Origin: Rickettsiales bacterium
Lineage (GTDB): Bacteria > Pseudomonadota > Alphaproteobacteria > Rickettsiales > UBA1997
Direction of reading: 5' to 3'
DNA length: 64,000 bases
Assembly (NCBI GenBank): GCA_017999675.1
Contig: JAGNLL010000004.1
Location: 45,701 to 109,700, forward strand
Part shown: positions 62,501-64,000 of the stretch, one piece after another
Position numbering within the stretch: position 1 is the stretch's first letter
Layout: each line of letters begins with the position of its first letter
Translations under genes and position numbers: made by a program
Notes under the pieces: model-generated
The model's database searches: none
What the model saw: only the letters and a program-made list of their open reading frames with translations
Told to the model about the DNA's origin: nothing

Positions 62501-63821
62501 TCAGAAGGAGAGCGAGATGCAAAAATCAGTCAATGAAAAATTGTCGGCTTTTGAGGCTAAAGTTAAAGTAGCGGAAGATTTGGTCACTCAATCTAAAGAA
62601 GAAGTCGCAACATTTTCTCAAAAACTTGAAGAGCAAAAAACTGCGGCGGCGGATGAATCAAAAAAGTTTGTAGAAGAGAAGGGTAAAATAGAAGCTAGAT
62701 TAAAACAGCTTGAAGATCATAGAGCTGCTTTGGAGGAAAAATTTAAAGAAGCTCTAAAAAAAATAAACGACGAAGCTCTAAAAAAAATAAACGACATATC
62801 CGCTCGAGTAGATGGTTGTGATGATAGACTTGCTGCCATTGAGCAAGAAAAGAACGCTTTGAAAGCCAAACTTGCTACCATTGAGCAAAAAGAGGCTGAC
62901 AGTAGAAGGCAAATAAGTATTCTCGAAGAAGAGGTTAAGTCTGTTAAAGATGGGGCCACAAGACAAGCTGAGGAATTAAAAAATCTAAGAAGGCAATTGG
63001 AAGACCTTCAGCAAAAAGCACCTACTGGCGGAGATACTGCACTTCCAACCAGAGATGATGACGGTCTATCTTCGCTTGAAGCAGATGTATCGCCAAGAGG
63101 CCCAACAGTGCCCAAAAGCGGAATTGGTTCAATAAATTCTGAAACAATCACTCCGCTTGCTGGAAATGTAGGAAGTCCATTGCCGGATAGTCTACAAATT
63201 TTTGAGGTGACTTTTGATAAAACAATCAAAGACCTTGAACACAAATATAAGCGCAGTGCGTTAAAAGGTTCGGAATACGCGCAATTTTCAGAGACTGAAA
63301 AAATTGAAAAAGAAAAAGCGCTTGTAGAAATAGCCAGAAGAAAATCTGGCTTAACTGAGCAAGAAGCTGCAATGGCGATAATTATTGCTAACAAATATGG
63401 CGGAATTTCTTCTGTGCAGATGATTGATAAGTCTGAAGATGTTCGGAAAGATTTAGTTAAGTTGTTTTCGGAAGAAGGCATTGAGGGTTTGCTAGCCAAT
63501 ATCGACAATTTTTCTAGAAGATTTTACAGCTTGGCAAAAGCGGCGGGTATTTATTCTGCAGATTTAGTAAATGTTAAAAAAGATCAGGATTTGCCGACAT
63601 ACTGCCTTAGGTTAAAAGATTTGCCGGTAGATTATTCTCGCAAAATGTATGTTGGTGATAGTGGAACGAAGGAAGAGCAAGACGCAAAAGAGGCCGAGTG
63701 GGAAGCAAAATGTGCGCAAATTGGAGTGACTCTAGCAACCTTAGCCGCACCACATGTTAGCCCGAGTGATGCAAAAGCCAGCGCCTTGGGCAACAAACCA
63801 AGGCAGAAAGAGTATAATTAA
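56598..63821 (+). CDS. Giant 2407-aa coiled-coil protein of unknown function
   Basis: I do not recognise a named family. The first 150 residues are disordered, basic, and rich in P, S and T. From about 180 to 1330 the chain is almost wholly helical with long E/K/A/L/Q stretches, interrupted by acidic low-complexity (about 1345-1420, SDSDSEDENV). A Lys/Glu run (about 1755-1775, EKEEREKKEKEKRKGRR) precedes SPSESEEEKSP. A classical heptad coiled coil spans about 1930-2140. A globular-looking C-terminal part (about 2195-2400) contains the only clustered cysteines and tyrosines. There is no signal peptide or membrane segment. Internal tandem copies (RKDGVK twice, EALKKIND twice) show growth by duplication. 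Such proteins in intracellular bacteria may be secreted effectors or cell-architecture proteins; neither is shown here. Confidence 0.85.
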   Translation: MSKTSTGSTPVARSKDRLGFAPQPPESTPPSTHRTSFVRKDGVKRKDGVKGRANFERQMGHLSGGFGDPHFSNRKTPPPTTDKPPFRGVPTSAVNLKKQFEKAVTHDEMVARSPRFTLQSVAAQSPSKSKNIQSLKREIDGASPRLGAAQILILHLRRKARDILRNKARKLNEEEEETMSSLFTRPSIIEEAYQYLEEVAVQGINQGKTKIAELDEREISKALKDADPASYDAMVRVESKIIELSKQLEELPTENEIGQKLSREYNGAKPEQFNDLQSKALGSRLKEREKSLRSINENLKRAKTEKSELLKTTPNLHDQIISAALVGDEDFKKAKLVLDRVRWLDLAYRENLNPDLSAEKKRLRAEIDSFEEGGDLFEEIAADQCEAVDRDNVVKVQESQLERFRQKFSAEASSIQALEDLVTDLTTAPILEEVIATRIAIEEKQTAEERQAREAKAKQRMESDLRSAWWPNWAGELDQRENIEPEWFISELSEKLVGASAEESAKKALKEINEKILAIFWTPIEENELDFSQMAQYVPQKFELLFKCFLVSKIAELGNDNSKKAEIDKLIAALQMQKPSVGTQSLDSKPSSTELALQELVVAIEDEDVRQIYGTLRTQFGGTQIVTKTHQSIKEEVKTLASEALLKKAKEEVMKNRVAALKVNPAILAMNAVHAANIALMKDVQKSIKWDGLLISLVRDDKQCREIFSKFFEKIGETQKLDGGLTAIESVKTYFPDLKDSQELQQVLARVVVAANKFVDKITEIKNRAVAEAKAEKEINARAAELLPKISELNKQVKALSQSNKASVFDSIEESEAKNLIKKALLSEDEGSLNINKGAIEGVIKEKAVKGEERSNFVSKLTELVNQVNAKVVQTIAEQSALALERDAEARRKAQEDRELQNQKAAEAAEFLKKIDSLTTSLKATRAEVLAMKLDSNLVQTQLWAHWDVENLSADQVKQHTLLLVVLTDEKQDVKGLLEGNPKNNLSFLTSIEDLQTEFLPSLLKKLKEISEETTVEKARKEEMARQQKEKQAEEERCKKEDEDKKNAAVQLVVEALNTIKSLDTFKLVTKDKRDELILKIREEFGMSKIFTHNSSDDITKIFSILGSGEGSGVRDYFGNFYDECQKQVRTEGAASFAPDCEKFWREYLGPRISQFVAKNKESDLQIYRNLCIAVSGNSDQLAKQLQEFEEQTKSNKVLTKEDAISRQKIIVAQTLARIEVIDRKSEESVLGKIASPFEHNKSDDDAITGWRVLRDIFVKKLEMSRLIIENLESGKDVDKQLEELKQQREKLKQEYFELDKDTDGNSATKLRRNAGEVSYFHHSHKEFSARKTRSKQEAAVFSDSDSEDENVIPEVKVAEEESKNGDDNYENDAFEDASRPTSAEAKNKHGDRRQSSSAGDETSKPVSKKVSKKPSLEEQLRKIEELSRASKEQDRKARGGGSSFVSPSQKGGGLDESITKEDLFRLASALLDAAEQDKNLDPKIVTRAQKAYVVTSVAYNKERALRVLGNAAKIVGAEKKEEFEKLISQSATAEDLLLHLSLMRNAFIKNGVENRELIELEGIIDDAAKTAAIKVALENEAKADLADVEQIITTIRQSESAAAVVQNLRVLLQSDSPGRRQAAEAAMLVMMKAEVASNVKSDVITIVLNKAETLEDFVDRLRGILSSHTEIQSLSTQELTSLKAEMRRAKKLLATKIIAESSLSEGKKNEQFKYLKEKGTSWEALKAIMQAVNNNDRNKSPALTKLEEILEKEKRKEKEEREKKEKEKRKGRRREEEGSTTSPSESEEEKSPRVTRGEVIICTNGDDDDKISKDVLSRIWQMIDHLTKEEKKPLMDALEIKEGGEEELDEATLHRKLNGFVVSGKPEKVRSFFTRLLEIVQSRSGGENPTYNQGDVQYLETITRDLDLQNRELWNKMFEELQQRIVNLTEEVDTLKKQRTGSTTVIIDPKEYEERLKKAEEELQKLRQKESEMQKSVNEKLSAFEAKVKVAEDLVTQSKEEVATFSQKLEEQKTAAADESKKFVEEKGKIEARLKQLEDHRAALEEKFKEALKKINDEALKKINDISARVDGCDDRLAAIEQEKNALKAKLATIEQKEADSRRQISILEEEVKSVKDGATRQAEELKNLRRQLEDLQQKAPTGGDTALPTRDDDGLSSLEADVSPRGPTVPKSGIGSINSETITPLAGNVGSPLPDSLQIFEVTFDKTIKDLEHKYKRSALKGSEYAQFSETEKIEKEKALVEIARRKSGLTEQEAAMAIIIANKYGGISSVQMIDKSEDVRKDLVKLFSEEGIEGLLANIDNFSRRFYSLAKAAGIYSADLVNVKKDQDLPTYCLRLKDLPVDYSRKMYVGDSGTKEEQDAKEAEWEAKCAQIGVTLATLAAPHVSPSDAKASALGNKPRQKEYN

Positions 63822-63847
63822 AAAAAGCCCATTAAAGCCTTTTTTGT
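63821..63847 (+). terminator. Weak terminator-like hairpin after the giant gene
   Basis: AAAAAAGC and GC(C)TTTTTT pair with one bulged C around an AT-rich loop directly after the stop codon. The stem is weak, so termination here is uncertain. Confidence 0.35.
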
Positions 63848-63878
63848 CTTGACTTAAGGGAGATAAAAAAATGGGAAG

Positions 63879-63901
63879 TGGTTGCGGGGGCTGGATTTGA
63901 A
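63879..63901 (-). other. 3' end of an initiator tRNA (fMet), 23 bases, probable att scar
   Basis: On the minus strand the sequence reads TTCAAATCCAGCCCCCGC and then AACCA, which is the T-loop, 3' T-stem half, acceptor strand CCCCGCA, discriminator A and CCA of bacterial tRNA-fMet. The match ends at the T-loop; the T-stem 5' half and the rest of the tRNA are absent. Elements that integrate into tRNA genes leave such a 3' copy at their far end. With this orientation the intact tRNA and the inserted DNA should lie to the right, beyond the window. Confidence 0.75.
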
Positions 63902-63953
63902 ATAAACCTGTTAGACCTTCATATTATTGGGTTTAAGTTTTTGATGATTAGAT

Positions 63954-63973
63954 TTGTACATTGTTTTGTACAT
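63954..63973. repeat. Paired TTGTACAT motifs at the window edge
   Basis: TTGTACAT occurs at 63954-63961 and again at 63966-63973, with the palindromic core TGTACA in each, 12 bases apart (about one helical turn). This spacing suits a dimeric regulator or recombinase arm site. An ATG at 63972 opens a frame (MKNKALQML) running off the edge; the opposite strand is also open from 64000 to 63911. Which is coding cannot be told. Confidence 0.5.
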
Positions 63974-64000
63974 GAAAAACAAAGCGCTGCAAATGTTGGA

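Overview
The window is about 64 kb of AT-rich Gram-negative chromosome, most likely from an alphaproteobacterium of the Rickettsiales/Holosporales kind or a relative. That placement is inferred from gene content: TrmFO, split PurS/PurQ, an IalB-like protein, a CarD regulator, a HemF/HemN pair, cytochrome bd, an ankyrin-repeat protein and a giant coiled-coil protein. No rRNA or complete tRNA is present to settle it. Lipid A (lpxB, lpxK, an lpxL-type acyltransferase), murein (murF, mraY, a D,D-carboxypeptidase, an M23 peptidase) and lipoprotein genes (lgt, lolD, an lptE-like gene) show a normal double-membrane envelope.

Layout. 1-10284: the end of trmFO, then a long leftward series tyrS, pfkB, murF, mraY, cimA, a 101-aa gene, ispB, ialB-like, rarA. 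10365-12982: hemF and purC-purS-purQ, rightward. 12987-16724: lptE-like, pyrG and a flavin oxidoreductase, leftward. 16912-20566: xseA-lpxK-lpxL-PEGA lipoprotein. 20666-22534: lolD and a carD with an unusual basic tail. 22749-31054: M23 peptidase, glycosyltransferase, a divergent tdh/kbl pair, asd, lpxB and a carboxypeptidase. 31057-34120: an accessory segment bounded by a partial copy of the dnaA 3' end and the intact dnaA; it carries a DUF1016-thermonuclease fusion, an ankyrin protein and a broken second thermonuclease end. 34121-37041: dnaA, rhodanese, lgt. 37317-44054: a four-gene type I restriction-modification operon in which a HepT-like gene sits between hsdM and hsdS, and an MntA-like nucleotidyltransferase domain is fused in frame to HsdS. 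44098-48010: queF, two unknown genes, carA, a lone antiporter-like membrane subunit. 48139-54134: cydP-like/cydA/cydB/cydX/hemN and ompW leftward, facing an Fnr-type regulator with an Fnr box between. 54137-56293: uvrD/pcrA. 56598-63821: one 2407-aa coiled-coil protein. Just after it lies a 23-base copy of the 3' end of an initiator tRNA, probably an integration scar.

Six copies of a roughly 110-145 bp inverted-repeat element with (C)CCCAACCCCTCCTT-type arms sit between genes. They read through as open frame and make false N-terminal extensions on purC, pyrG and lpxB. A seventh, unrelated long hairpin lies between tyrS and pfkB.

The best candidates for new biology are the HepT/MntA-HsdS arrangement in the restriction operon, the dnaA-tail-bounded segment, the oxygen-response block with an Fnr protein carrying a C-terminal cysteine cluster, the histone-like CarD tail, and the tRNA-fMet fragment that probably opens a genomic island beyond the right edge.
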